From contig NZ_SAYU02000011.1 of NCBI RefSeq assembly GCF_004025965.2, positions 1 to 64,000 of the forward strand: 64,000 nucleotides of DNA. The letters are read 5' to 3'. The stretch's first letter is position 1. Each line of letters starts with the position of its first letter. The position numbers and the translations under genes were made by a program. The stretch is from Phycicoccus flavus (GTDB taxonomy: Bacteria > Actinomycetota > Actinomycetes > Actinomycetales > Dermatophilaceae). Shown here piece by piece: positions 41,909 to 48,478 of this stretch. The notes below the pieces were generated by a model that was not told where the DNA came from, searched no databases, and saw nothing but the letters and a program-made list of their open reading frames with translations.

Positions 41909-42376
41909 TCACCGGTACGGCTCGTACTGGCGGGTGTCGGCCCATCGCGGCCACAGCGGTAGTGGGAGGCAGCCGGCCGGGGTGACAGATCCGGTCTCTC
42001 TGCTGGGGGTGCCATCGGGCAAGGTGATGGTGACTCGGGAACGTCCCCTCGCCGTGGTTTCGGTCACGCGGCCGGCAGCGATGGAATGGACGGCCTGCTC
42101 GATGAACGATGCGTGGTCGCTGGTGCGGGACAGCTCCCACCGTCCGCCCGGGCCGCGTCCGGATTCGAGCTGCAGGTCACCAGCGTGGAAGGCGATCCAG
42201 ACCGCACCAAGGGCGCGATCGTTCGCTGGGGTGAGAGTCCAGGTTTTGCCGATAGCCGACTCAGACCGTTGGACGCGGACGGCATTGCCGAACTGAGCTT
42301 CGAGGTCGGTTGCCAGGTCTTCGAGACGCTGCTCGATAGCGTCGAGGTCCGCATCCGCGAACGGGTTGTCAGGCAC
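41909..42376 (-). CDS. Hypothetical protein of the integrated element
   Basis: A 155-residue soluble protein with a normal composition, unlike the shadow frames around it. The N-terminal part is acidic and helical (DADLDAIEQRLEDLATDLEA, about 6-25). Then come strands such as KTWTLTPANDRALGAVWIAF and a second helix with ASFIEQAVHSIAAG. No family is recognised. The GTG at 42376 gives this start, with a TACTGT-like box 6 nt upstream; a GTG at 42409 is the alternative. It faces away from the CBASS operon. A role in the element or in defence is open. Confidence 0.6.
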   Translation of the reverse strand: MPDNPFADADLDAIEQRLEDLATDLEAQFGNAVRVQRSESAIGKTWTLTPANDRALGAVWIAFHAGDLQLESGRGPGGRWELSRTSDHASFIEQAVHSIAAGRVTETTARGRSRVTITLPDGTPSRETGSVTPAGCLPLPLWPRWADTRQYEPYR

Positions 42377-42842
42377 GAAGCAACAGTAGGTGTCGTGCAC
42401 AGCTCGCACCGTTGTTCTGCTTGCGTGGGGTGCGACGGGGGTGCGCGGAGGGCGCGAAGCGCCCGGAGCGCGGGGGTCCCTGTCGCGGGGCCCCGCGCCT
42501 GCGCGCCGGAGGCGCGCCTTGAGCCAGTAGAGAAAGTCCTCCCGCCGTATGAGCCGAGGCGCGATCGTCCATCGGGCGATTGCACGATTGGTCTTGCAGT
42601 ATCAAACGCCAGTAGCGCCACTTAGCGTCGACGCAGTCGGCACCGGGACCCGCCTCTGCCGAGCTCACTGTATGAGCGGTTCCGAGCCTGAGGAGGGAGC
42701 CACGGAACCGGGGGCGGGGCCCAGCTGCGGAGGTGGCCCGCGTGAGGCAAGTGGTTGAGACGGACCGCATCGCCTGCCCGGAGCACCGTGACGTCGTCAA
42801 GACGCGCGGCACCTTTGCGGGCCAACTCGGAGAGGCGGTCAT
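42377..42842. other. Gene-free 466-bp region upstream of the CBASS-like operon
   Basis: No frame here has convincing composition. It holds three consecutive GC-rich hairpins (42450-42517, listed separately) and must contain the operon promoter, which I could not place with confidence. The last 20 bp contain the ribosome site GGAGAGG of queD. Confidence 0.55.
42450..42517. repeat. Three tandem GC-rich hairpins
   Basis: GGGCGC-gaa-GCGCCC (42450-42464), GCGGGGCCCCGC (42485-42496) and GCGCGCC-gga-GGCGCGC (42501-42517) follow one another in 68 bp, between two divergent genes of the element. They could be terminators, a single-strand origin, or a clt-type transfer site. Confidence 0.6.
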
Positions 42843-43208
42843 ATGGGCCGATACCTTCGACTCGTGCGCCTCTCCGTTGTTCGACGCTACTCGTTCGAAG
42901 CCGCCCACGTGTTGAGTTGGCACGCCGGGAAGTGCAGCCGCATGCACGGGCACTCCTACCACCTTGAGGTGGAAGTCGCCGGGGAACCAAACGAGAACGG
43001 CGTCGTGATGGACTTCGCCGACGTGGACGAGGTCGTCGATCCAGTGCTCTCGGAACTGGATCACCACCTTCTCAACGACCTCATCGACAACCCCACGGCG
43101 GAGATGACGTCACTGCACATCGCACGTGAGTTGAGCAGTAGGGGGCTGCCTTGGTGTCGGCTGAGGTTGTGGGAGACGGACTCAGGCTCCGTCCTGCTTG
43201 AGCGATGA
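42843..43208 (+). CDS. queD: 6-carboxytetrahydropterin synthase (QueD)
   Basis: A 121-residue T-fold enzyme. Zinc ligands His22, His35 and His37 and the catalytic Cys31 appear in FEAAHVLSWHAGKCSRMHGH. DHHLLND (73-79) and Glu111 in LWETDSGS complete the active site. The Cys-x3-HGH arrangement is that of QueD rather than eukaryotic PTPS. It converts 7,8-dihydroneopterin triphosphate to 6-carboxy-tetrahydropterin, the substrate of QueE. GGAGAGG lies 7 nt before the ATG, fixing the start. Its TGA overlaps the ATG of queE. It is first in the CBASS-like operon. Confidence 0.92.
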   Translation: MGRYLRLVRLSVVRRYSFEAAHVLSWHAGKCSRMHGHSYHLEVEVAGEPNENGVVMDFADVDEVVDPVLSELDHHLLNDLIDNPTAEMTSLHIARELSSRGLPWCRLRLWETDSGSVLLER

Positions 43209-43921
43209 CGGCAAGCGACGTCGAGAGCGTGGACCAGCTCCTAATCAGTGAGGTCTTCGGACCTACCCTTCAGGGTGAAGGACCGAGCGCAGGGCAAACT
43301 GCCAGCTTCGTGCGCCTGGGTGGGTGCAACCTCGCCTGCTCGTGGTGCGACACGCCCTACTCATGGGACGCCTCTCGATACGACCTTGACCGCGAGCTGC
43401 GCTACAGCCCGGTCGAGGACGTGGTAGATCGCGTCCTCGACATGCGCACCGCGCTCACTGTCATCAGCGGCGGAGAGCCGGCCCTTCAACGGGCCGCGCT
43501 ACTTTCACTGGCGCAGACGCTGCGGGGCCGCGAACGCCGCGTCGAGATCGAGACGAACGGGACGGTCCCGCTAGGCCCGCTGGGAAATGAACTCGACTTG
43601 GTCGTCGTAAGCCCCAAACTGCGGAACAGTGGCATCCCACTGCGCAATCGGCGGCGGCCAGAGGTCCTCCGAGAGCTAGCCGCCTTGAAGCACTCAGTCT
43701 TCAAATTCGTCGTGACCTCTCGTGGCGACCTTGCTGAGGTGGAGACCGCACAAAGAGACTTGGCCTTGCGCCCGAGCCAAGTGTGGGTGATGCCCGAGGG
43801 AACGGACACGGAGTTACTGACAGCGCGTCTGCGCGAGTTGGCGGGCCCAGTGGCAGATCGCGGCTGGTCCCTCAGCCACAGGCTCCAGATTGTTCTTTGG
43901 GGCGGCGCGAGAGGCCGCTGA
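43205..43921 (+). CDS. queE: 7-carboxy-7-deazaguanine synthase (QueE)
   Basis: A 238-residue radical SAM enzyme. The cluster motif is Cys41-x3-Cys45-x2-Cys48 in LGGCNLACSWCDTPYSWD. ISEVFGPTLQGEGPSAG (14-30) and VISGGEPALQ (about 85-94) are the other QueE blocks. It turns 6-carboxy-tetrahydropterin into 7-carboxy-7-deazaguanine (CDG), which QueC normally converts to preQ0. It overlaps queD by four bases. In this operon CDG would be handed to the QueC-like protein; whether as preQ0 precursor or as a protein modifier is discussed in the findings. Confidence 0.93.
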   Translation: MTASDVESVDQLLISEVFGPTLQGEGPSAGQTASFVRLGGCNLACSWCDTPYSWDASRYDLDRELRYSPVEDVVDRVLDMRTALTVISGGEPALQRAALLSLAQTLRGRERRVEIETNGTVPLGPLGNELDLVVVSPKLRNSGIPLRNRRRPEVLRELAALKHSVFKFVVTSRGDLAEVETAQRDLALRPSQVWVMPEGTDTELLTARLRELAGPVADRGWSLSHRLQIVLWGGARGR

Positions 43922-43980
43922 TAGCGCTCGTCAGGCGCCAACACATCCTGTAGGGCCCCTCGGCATGCCAAGGTGTGCGC

Positions 43981-44544
43981 ATGGCGATGACGTATGCCGG
44001 ATCCTGCGCGGTGTTGTTGAGTGGCGGGATCGACAGTGCGGTCGTCGCGCATGCCCTAAGGAGTCAGGGGTGGGACATCGCTGCCCTGTTTGTCGATTAT
44101 GGCCAGCCAGCGCGCGAAGCGGAACGCACCGCGAGTACCAGGGTGGCTGCCCACTATGACCTTCCCTGGCAGGAGGTCGGGCTCACGGGTATGTCAGTTC
44201 CACAGAGCGGAGAGATACCGGGCAGAAACGACATGCTCATCGCCCTCGCGCGGGCGACACTGCCCGGACGATCCATTGCGGTCGGGATCCACGGAGGAAC
44301 TGAGTACGCCGATTGCTCTCCAGCTTGGACTACCGCTTGGCAACAATTGATAGACGCTCAAAGTGGGGGAGTTGCCCGGATCTTGGCCCCGCTTCTGCAT
44401 AGGAGAAAGGACGAGATCATTTCACACGCCCGCTATTCACAAGTGCCCATCCACTTGACCCACAGCTGCGAGCGCGCGAACGACCCATGCGGCCAGTGTC
44501 TTTCATGTCAAGACTGGGAGCGTGCCCGTGTTGGCGCGAAGTAG
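43981..44544 (+). CDS. QueC-like PP-loop protein (type IV CBASS Cap9)
   Basis: A 187-residue ATP-using enzyme. The PP-loop is SGGIDS (14-19), followed by VDYGQ (38-42), PGRN (80-83) and YADC (109-112), all in QueC order. The zinc site has Cys163, Cys170, Cys173 and Cys176 near the C-terminus. It is about 40 residues shorter than standard QueC (around 230), mostly between the PP-loop and PGRN. QueC activates CDG by adenylation and makes preQ0; Cap9 relatives are tied to CBASS. The ATG at 43981 has AAGG 7 nt upstream; a GTG at 43975 is possible. It overlaps the TGT-like gene by 17 bp. Confidence 0.88.
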   Translation: MAMTYAGSCAVLLSGGIDSAVVAHALRSQGWDIAALFVDYGQPAREAERTASTRVAAHYDLPWQEVGLTGMSVPQSGEIPGRNDMLIALARATLPGRSIAVGIHGGTEYADCSPAWTTAWQQLIDAQSGGVARILAPLLHRRKDEIISHARYSQVPIHLTHSCERANDPCGQCLSCQDWERARVGAK

Positions 44545-45568
44545 AAGACTAGACATCTCGCCGGATGGCGTTGCTGGTCCCATGCTAGTGCCAAGTCTAT
44601 CGAGCAAGGGATTCCCTATAGATGAGGATGGTCGCTCGGAGACCGCGCCGGTGCTTGAACTCGCTCATCCCGACATGAATGAGTCTGTTCTAGTATCAGC
44701 GTACGACCTTCATCACGGCTACGTCGGCCGAAGCGATTGGCTGCGCGACTCGGCAAGGTACTCCGAATCCCCGTTGGGTACACCTAGTGTTGTGGTAGTC
44801 GACAGTGGTGGATATGAACTTAGCGCGGATTTCGAAAGTGGAGAATCTTCGCGCGGGACAAGGTATCCAAAGGAGTTTACGTTTGCACAGTACTCTGCGC
44901 TGATCGATTCACTTCCGCACGATGCAAGTCTGTTGGTGGTCTCATATGATCGCCCTGCGACAAGTCGCCCAAGTTACGTGGAGCAGCGGGAAGCTGCGCA
45001 GGACTTCTTTGGTGGCCGGCCGCACTTGCGTACTGATTTCCTAGTAAAGCCTGAGGGCGAGTTGCGGTACATCGAGACCACGGCTCTTGTGCCCGACATC
45101 AAGAATTGGAGAACCTTCGATGTCATCGGCGTGACTGAAAAGGACCTTGGCGGTACGGTCTTTGATCGGCTCGTCTGTCTCGCCCGGCTGCGCGCGGCGA
45201 TGGATGCCGGCGGGTGTGAAGCTGTCCCAATCCATGTATTCGGGGGACTGGACCCAGTGTTCACATTGCTGTACTTCATGTGCGGAGCTGAGATATTTGA
45301 CGGCCTCAGTTGGTTAAAGTACGCCTACCATGACGACGTGGCTATGCATCCCGATGCGGCCCGGATCCTGAACTTCCAGATCGACCACCGTCCGGACCGC
45401 GCTGATCAGTTGCGGCATTTCGCCAATCTTGCCTACTTGGCGAGGATGAAACGCCGCATGCAAATCTGGGCTTCAGACGCAGCAAGGTTCGAGGAACTTG
45501 GCCCGCATCATGTGGTGCTACGAGGAATATATGATCTCGTCATGGCAGAGCGAGAGAAGGGCGTTTAG
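44528..45568 (+). CDS. tRNA-guanine transglycosylase-like protein (type IV CBASS Cap10)
   Basis: A 346-residue TGT-fold protein. VDSGGYE (91-97) matches the base-binding DSGGFQ of TGT with Gln replaced by Glu. Asp258 in AEIFDGLSW sits at the position of the catalytic nucleophile. The bacterial TGT zinc motif after this point is absent: there are no cysteines in the last 95 residues. This suggests a specialised substrate rather than tRNA housekeeping. The GTG at 44528 is preferred because GGGAG lies 7 nt upstream; an ATG at 44582 is a possible shorter start. It is followed by the CD-NTase after 2 bp. Confidence 0.8.
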   Translation: MLARSRRLDISPDGVAGPMLVPSLSSKGFPIDEDGRSETAPVLELAHPDMNESVLVSAYDLHHGYVGRSDWLRDSARYSESPLGTPSVVVVDSGGYELSADFESGESSRGTRYPKEFTFAQYSALIDSLPHDASLLVVSYDRPATSRPSYVEQREAAQDFFGGRPHLRTDFLVKPEGELRYIETTALVPDIKNWRTFDVIGVTEKDLGGTVFDRLVCLARLRAAMDAGGCEAVPIHVFGGLDPVFTLLYFMCGAEIFDGLSWLKYAYHDDVAMHPDAARILNFQIDHRPDRADQLRHFANLAYLARMKRRMQIWASDAARFEELGPHHVVLRGIYDLVMAEREKGV

Positions 45569-45570
45569 CG

Positions 45571-46500
45571 ATGGGCGGTAGCGGAGGCGGTCGAGGCGAG
45601 AGTTACATTCGGCCGGAGGATGACCTCGCCACGGTTCGAGCAGAGATACACCAACAACTACAGGAGCAAGAGGCCCAAGCTGAGGTCAACGCCCTGCTTT
45701 CGGAACTACTGGCGGGGGTCAATAGCCGGGACTCAGAACTTACTCGCCAGCGCCTTAAGGCGCTTCAGGATGCCCTCGCGGACTTTGCCATTGACGTAGA
45801 TAGACTGCTCTTCGGAGGCAGCGTGGCGAAGCACACGTATGTAGACGGACTTAGCGACGTAGATGCCCTGGTTGTAGTTAACGACCCCTCGGCTAGGCCA
45901 TCAGACCTTGTGCAACGCTTCGAGGAAGCACTGATACGGCGACTATCCATTGGCGACATTTCGAGCATCACGCGCGGAAATCTCGCGGTGACGATCACGT
46001 ACCGCGACGGGGCGCAGGTCCAGCTCTTGCCGGCTGTCGAGCGAGATGGTCACACCTCGGTTCCCTCGTGGAGCGGCCAAGAGTGGAGGCGCATACGCCC
46101 CCACAAGTTTGCTGAAAAGCTCACTGAGGTGAATGCGTCGAATGGGGGCGCGGTGGTGCCGACAATCAAGCTTGCCAAGGCGCTGATTCAGAATGCAGTC
46201 CCAAGTGATTCTCGCCTTGGTGGGTACCACGTTGAGGCCATCGCCGTGAGTGCGTTCGGCAGTTACACGGGGCGGCGCGACAGGGACTCCATGCTTAAGC
46301 ACCTTATCGGTGCGTGCGCCGAAGCTGTCCTCCGACCGACAGGGGATATCACCGGACAGTCGGTTCATATCGATGATCATTTGGGCGATGCTCGTAGTCC
46401 AGCGCGTCGCAAGGTAAGTGCCGCCTTTGCCCGACTCAAAGGTCAGCTTGAGAGCGCGCGTTCCGCCGCCCATTACCGTGAACTATTCGGGGTTGTGTAA
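45571..46500 (+). CDS. CD-NTase (cGAS/DncV-like nucleotidyltransferase) of type IV CBASS
   Basis: A 309-residue nucleotidyltransferase. The active-site helix is FGGSVAKHTYVDGLSDVDAL, with Gly83-Ser84 and the metal ligands Asp96 and Asp98. The third acidic position, expected about 50 residues later before LxP, reads Gln151 in AQVQLLPAV. It should make a cyclic di- or trinucleotide second messenger on phage infection. The N-terminus is MGGSGGGRGE, an exposed glycine-rich tail before the first predicted helix at about 17. AAGGG upstream (inside the TGT-like gene) supports this ATG. The SLATT effector starts on the next base after its stop. Confidence 0.9.
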   Translation: MGGSGGGRGESYIRPEDDLATVRAEIHQQLQEQEAQAEVNALLSELLAGVNSRDSELTRQRLKALQDALADFAIDVDRLLFGGSVAKHTYVDGLSDVDALVVVNDPSARPSDLVQRFEEALIRRLSIGDISSITRGNLAVTITYRDGAQVQLLPAVERDGHTSVPSWSGQEWRRIRPHKFAEKLTEVNASNGGAVVPTIKLAKALIQNAVPSDSRLGGYHVEAIAVSAFGSYTGRRDRDSMLKHLIGACAEAVLRPTGDITGQSVHIDDHLGDARSPARRKVSAAFARLKGQLESARSAAHYRELFGVV

Positions 46501-47061
46501 GTGACGGCGGATGAGGCGAAGGCGGAGTTCGACAGGCAGCGACGGCTGGTGGACCAAATGGCCACAATGCAGTCAAAGTTGCGCGATTGGAACAATGTCG
46601 TGGCGTACATGAGCACTAGTCTCATCCTGATTGCTTCCACGGTTGGGGTGGCATTCGCGTTTGCGTCCACATCTGTGCGTGTGACCCTTTGGGGAGTTTC
46701 AGCGGAGCGGACTACGTGGCTGGGGTGGCTTGCCGTGTCGACGGCATGCTTAACAACCATCGACCTGCTCATAGATCGTCGCTCTGCAGCCCGGAGCCGC
46801 GAGGATGCCGTAACTCTGTTGTCTGAATTGAAGAGTGAGTATCGGGCCGCTCTCCCTCCAGGTGAAGAAGTCGCAGAATCGACAAGAATATCGGCTAAGT
46901 ACACAGCCATAATGTCTCAAGTCCCTCCAATTCCCGAGCGGCTATTCAACCCGTTGAAAGCGCAACATCTCCGAAAGGTTGAGATCAGCCGCATCCTCTC
47001 CGCGCGCCCGGGCATATCGGTGCGTCGGGCGCGATATTTCTTGTGGAAGCGGCATCGATAG
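46501..47061 (+). CDS. Two-helix SLATT-domain membrane protein (probable CBASS effector)
   Basis: A 186-residue membrane protein. A basic N-terminal helix (1-30) precedes two membrane helices (about 34-56 and 71-92). A cytoplasmic region carries STRISAKYTAIM, VPPIPERLFNPLKAQHL and a basic end, the pattern of SLATT effectors. In CBASS, 2TM effectors bind the cyclic nucleotide or oligomerise on signal and breach the membrane, stopping phage spread by killing the cell. It starts with GTG directly after the CD-NTase stop. The exact ligand-binding mode cannot be read from the sequence. Confidence 0.8.
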   Translation: MTADEAKAEFDRQRRLVDQMATMQSKLRDWNNVVAYMSTSLILIASTVGVAFAFASTSVRVTLWGVSAERTTWLGWLAVSTACLTTIDLLIDRRSAARSREDAVTLLSELKSEYRAALPPGEEVAESTRISAKYTAIMSQVPPIPERLFNPLKAQHLRKVEISRILSARPGISVRRARYFLWKRHR

Positions 47062-47079
47062 GCAGACACGCTCAACTCG

Positions 47080-47820
47080 GTGCTTCAGTTTCCGCGGCAA
47101 CCATGGGATGCTCAGCGCGTGAGCGAGGGTCTGATGGGCACCGATCACCTTGTGCGAGCTTACTTGGCGGCTAAGCGTGAAGTCGTTGATGGGGGCTTCT
47201 GTGATGAGATTGCTTGGCAGCTACGGACAGGGCAAGCGCAGATAACGCCGCAGGGGTTCTTCCGCGAGGCGGCATGGGTCGTGCTGAATGCCGGTATGCG
47301 AGAAGCGGTCGTGCGCCAACGTTTCCCTAAGTTGAGCGTCGCGCTTCACGAGTTCGTCCCTAATGCGGTGGTCGGGGACCTCTCTGCGTCCAGAGCGGCT
47401 GCCCTGGAACTGTTTCGACACGAACGCAAGATTGACGCGATTCTAGGTATCGCTGAGATTGCCAGCCGCTTGGACGAGGATTCACTTGAGCGCTTACTGC
47501 TTGATCCGGAGCCGTTCCTTTGCGGGCTTCCCTATGTTGGCCCGGTGACTTGGCGACATCTGGCCAAAAATCTCGGGGTGCAGGTTGCAAAGGCCGACCG
47601 ACACCTCGTTCGGATTGCGGAATCGATGAGAAGGTCGTCGGTAGACGCAATGTGCAATGAGATCTCCGAGTGGTTGGGAGAGCCGGTCCCAGTAGTTGAC
47701 GTAGTGCTATGGCGTTGGTCGGTAATGCATGGTGTTTGTGGTGTCGGATGCCTCGCCCCCGAGGGGCTGTGCCATCGGGCGAAGAGTCGCCGTTGCGAGC
47801 GAATGCTTGCTACCGCCTAA
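47080..47820 (+). CDS. OGG-like HhH-GPD DNA glycosylase homologue (type IV CBASS Cap11)
   Basis: A 246-residue helix-hairpin-helix protein. The HhH segment is LPYVGPVTWRHLAKNLG (150-166), followed by the conserved Asp173 in KADRHLVRI. Where bifunctional OGG enzymes have a catalytic Lys in the hairpin, this protein seems to have Val156. Four cysteines close the C-terminus (Cys220, 224, 231, 239), as if for an iron-sulfur or zinc site. OGG homologues are the third type IV CBASS accessory. The start is uncertain: GTG at 47080, GTG at 47119 or ATG at 47134 are all possible. Confidence 0.8.
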   Translation: MLQFPRQPWDAQRVSEGLMGTDHLVRAYLAAKREVVDGGFCDEIAWQLRTGQAQITPQGFFREAAWVVLNAGMREAVVRQRFPKLSVALHEFVPNAVVGDLSASRAAALELFRHERKIDAILGIAEIASRLDEDSLERLLLDPEPFLCGLPYVGPVTWRHLAKNLGVQVAKADRHLVRIAESMRRSSVDAMCNEISEWLGEPVPVVDVVLWRWSVMHGVCGVGCLAPEGLCHRAKSRRCERMLATA

Positions 47821-47953
47821 CCGTGCTCGCTCTACCGGGGGTAGCCGGCTATCCGCCGGGCCGCGGCTTTTCGCGTGGCGGATGTGTGGGCACCTCTAAT
47901 GGCGAAGTGTCGACGTGGTGAAAGGATGGCCAATTTGCCCGCGACGTTCGACG

Positions 47954-48478
47954 TCAGTGTGCGCAGATTTCTCTCGGTCGTGGTGCGGCAAGTGCTAGCG
48001 CACCCTCCACATTATTTGCGCCGTACTGATGGGTGATTTCGCCTATGGTGCGCCAGCCAAGGCGTTCGTAGAGTCTAAACGCGGCCCTGTCTTTGACCAT
48101 TACGTCTAGTACGAGTTGACGCTGTATCTCCGCAGAGGCACACATGGCAGTGTTGACCAGCTGCTCAGCGAGGCCTTGACCGCGTGCAGCAGGCGCGACA
48201 AATAGTCGCCCGAGGACGGCCATAGGTTCTGGGCCTGACTGTTCGGTGAGAAGTCGCGCGGCGTCATCGCCCGGTCCGGGCTCGGTGAGCGCGACATGGC
48301 CGACGGGTGCTCCACCAAGTTCGGCGGTCCAGACTCCGATGGCGTTCGGTAGGTCCAGCCATGCCAGTGGGTCGTCGACGCCCTCGACGGGGTAGCCGTC
48401 GACAGCGTGGACCTCGACCAGCACCTTGGCGAGAGCTGGCAAGTCGTTGTCCGTCCGGGGCCGAATCATCGCCGCCAT
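47954..48478 (-). CDS. GNAT-family N-acetyltransferase
   Basis: A 174-residue acetyl-CoA-dependent transferase. The acetyl-CoA motif A is VLGRLFVAPAARGQGLAEQL (about 89-108), with the usual Arg/Gln-x-x-Gly-x-Ala loop. AAFRLYERLGWRTIGE (about 134-149) is motif B. The acceptor is unknown. Its ATG shares one base with the stop of the upstream GntR gene (TGATG on the minus strand), so regulator and acetyltransferase form an operon, a pairing seen in other actinomycete elements. It is convergent with the CBASS operon, 133 bp away. Confidence 0.88.
   Translation of the reverse strand: MAAMIRPRTDNDLPALAKVLVEVHAVDGYPVEGVDDPLAWLDLPNAIGVWTAELGGAPVGHVALTEPGPGDDAARLLTEQSGPEPMAVLGRLFVAPAARGQGLAEQLVNTAMCASAEIQRQLVLDVMVKDRAAFRLYERLGWRTIGEITHQYGANNVEGALALAAPRPREICAH

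Larger units (their letters stand above)
42843..47820 (+). other. Type IV CBASS-like anti-phage operon with its own QueD and QueE
   Basis: Seven genes on one strand with overlaps or short gaps: QueD, QueE, QueC-like, TGT-like, CD-NTase, 2TM SLATT protein, OGG-like glycosylase. CBASS uses a CD-NTase to make a cyclic nucleotide that triggers a cell-killing effector. Type IV is defined by QueC, TGT and OGG homologues (Cap9, Cap10, Cap11). All of these are here, and the SLATT protein is the likely membrane effector. QueD and QueE would supply 7-carboxy-7-deazaguanine from dihydroneopterin triphosphate, making the locus self-sufficient apart from the host's GTP cyclohydrolase. Confidence 0.85.

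Noticed and set aside
42549-42915. Short frames (69 and 60 codons) in the gap before queD
   Set aside because: No ribosome sites, atypical composition, and the second overlaps the queD start.
42843-44544. A housekeeping queuosine operon
   Set aside because: QueF, QueA and QueG are absent, the QueC is shortened, the TGT lacks its zinc site, and the genes sit on a mobile element beside a CD-NTase.
42843-45568. A Dpd-type 7-deazaguanine DNA modification system
   Set aside because: The TGT-like protein is not followed by DpdB, DpdC or the Dpd helicase/restriction genes; instead a CD-NTase and an effector follow.
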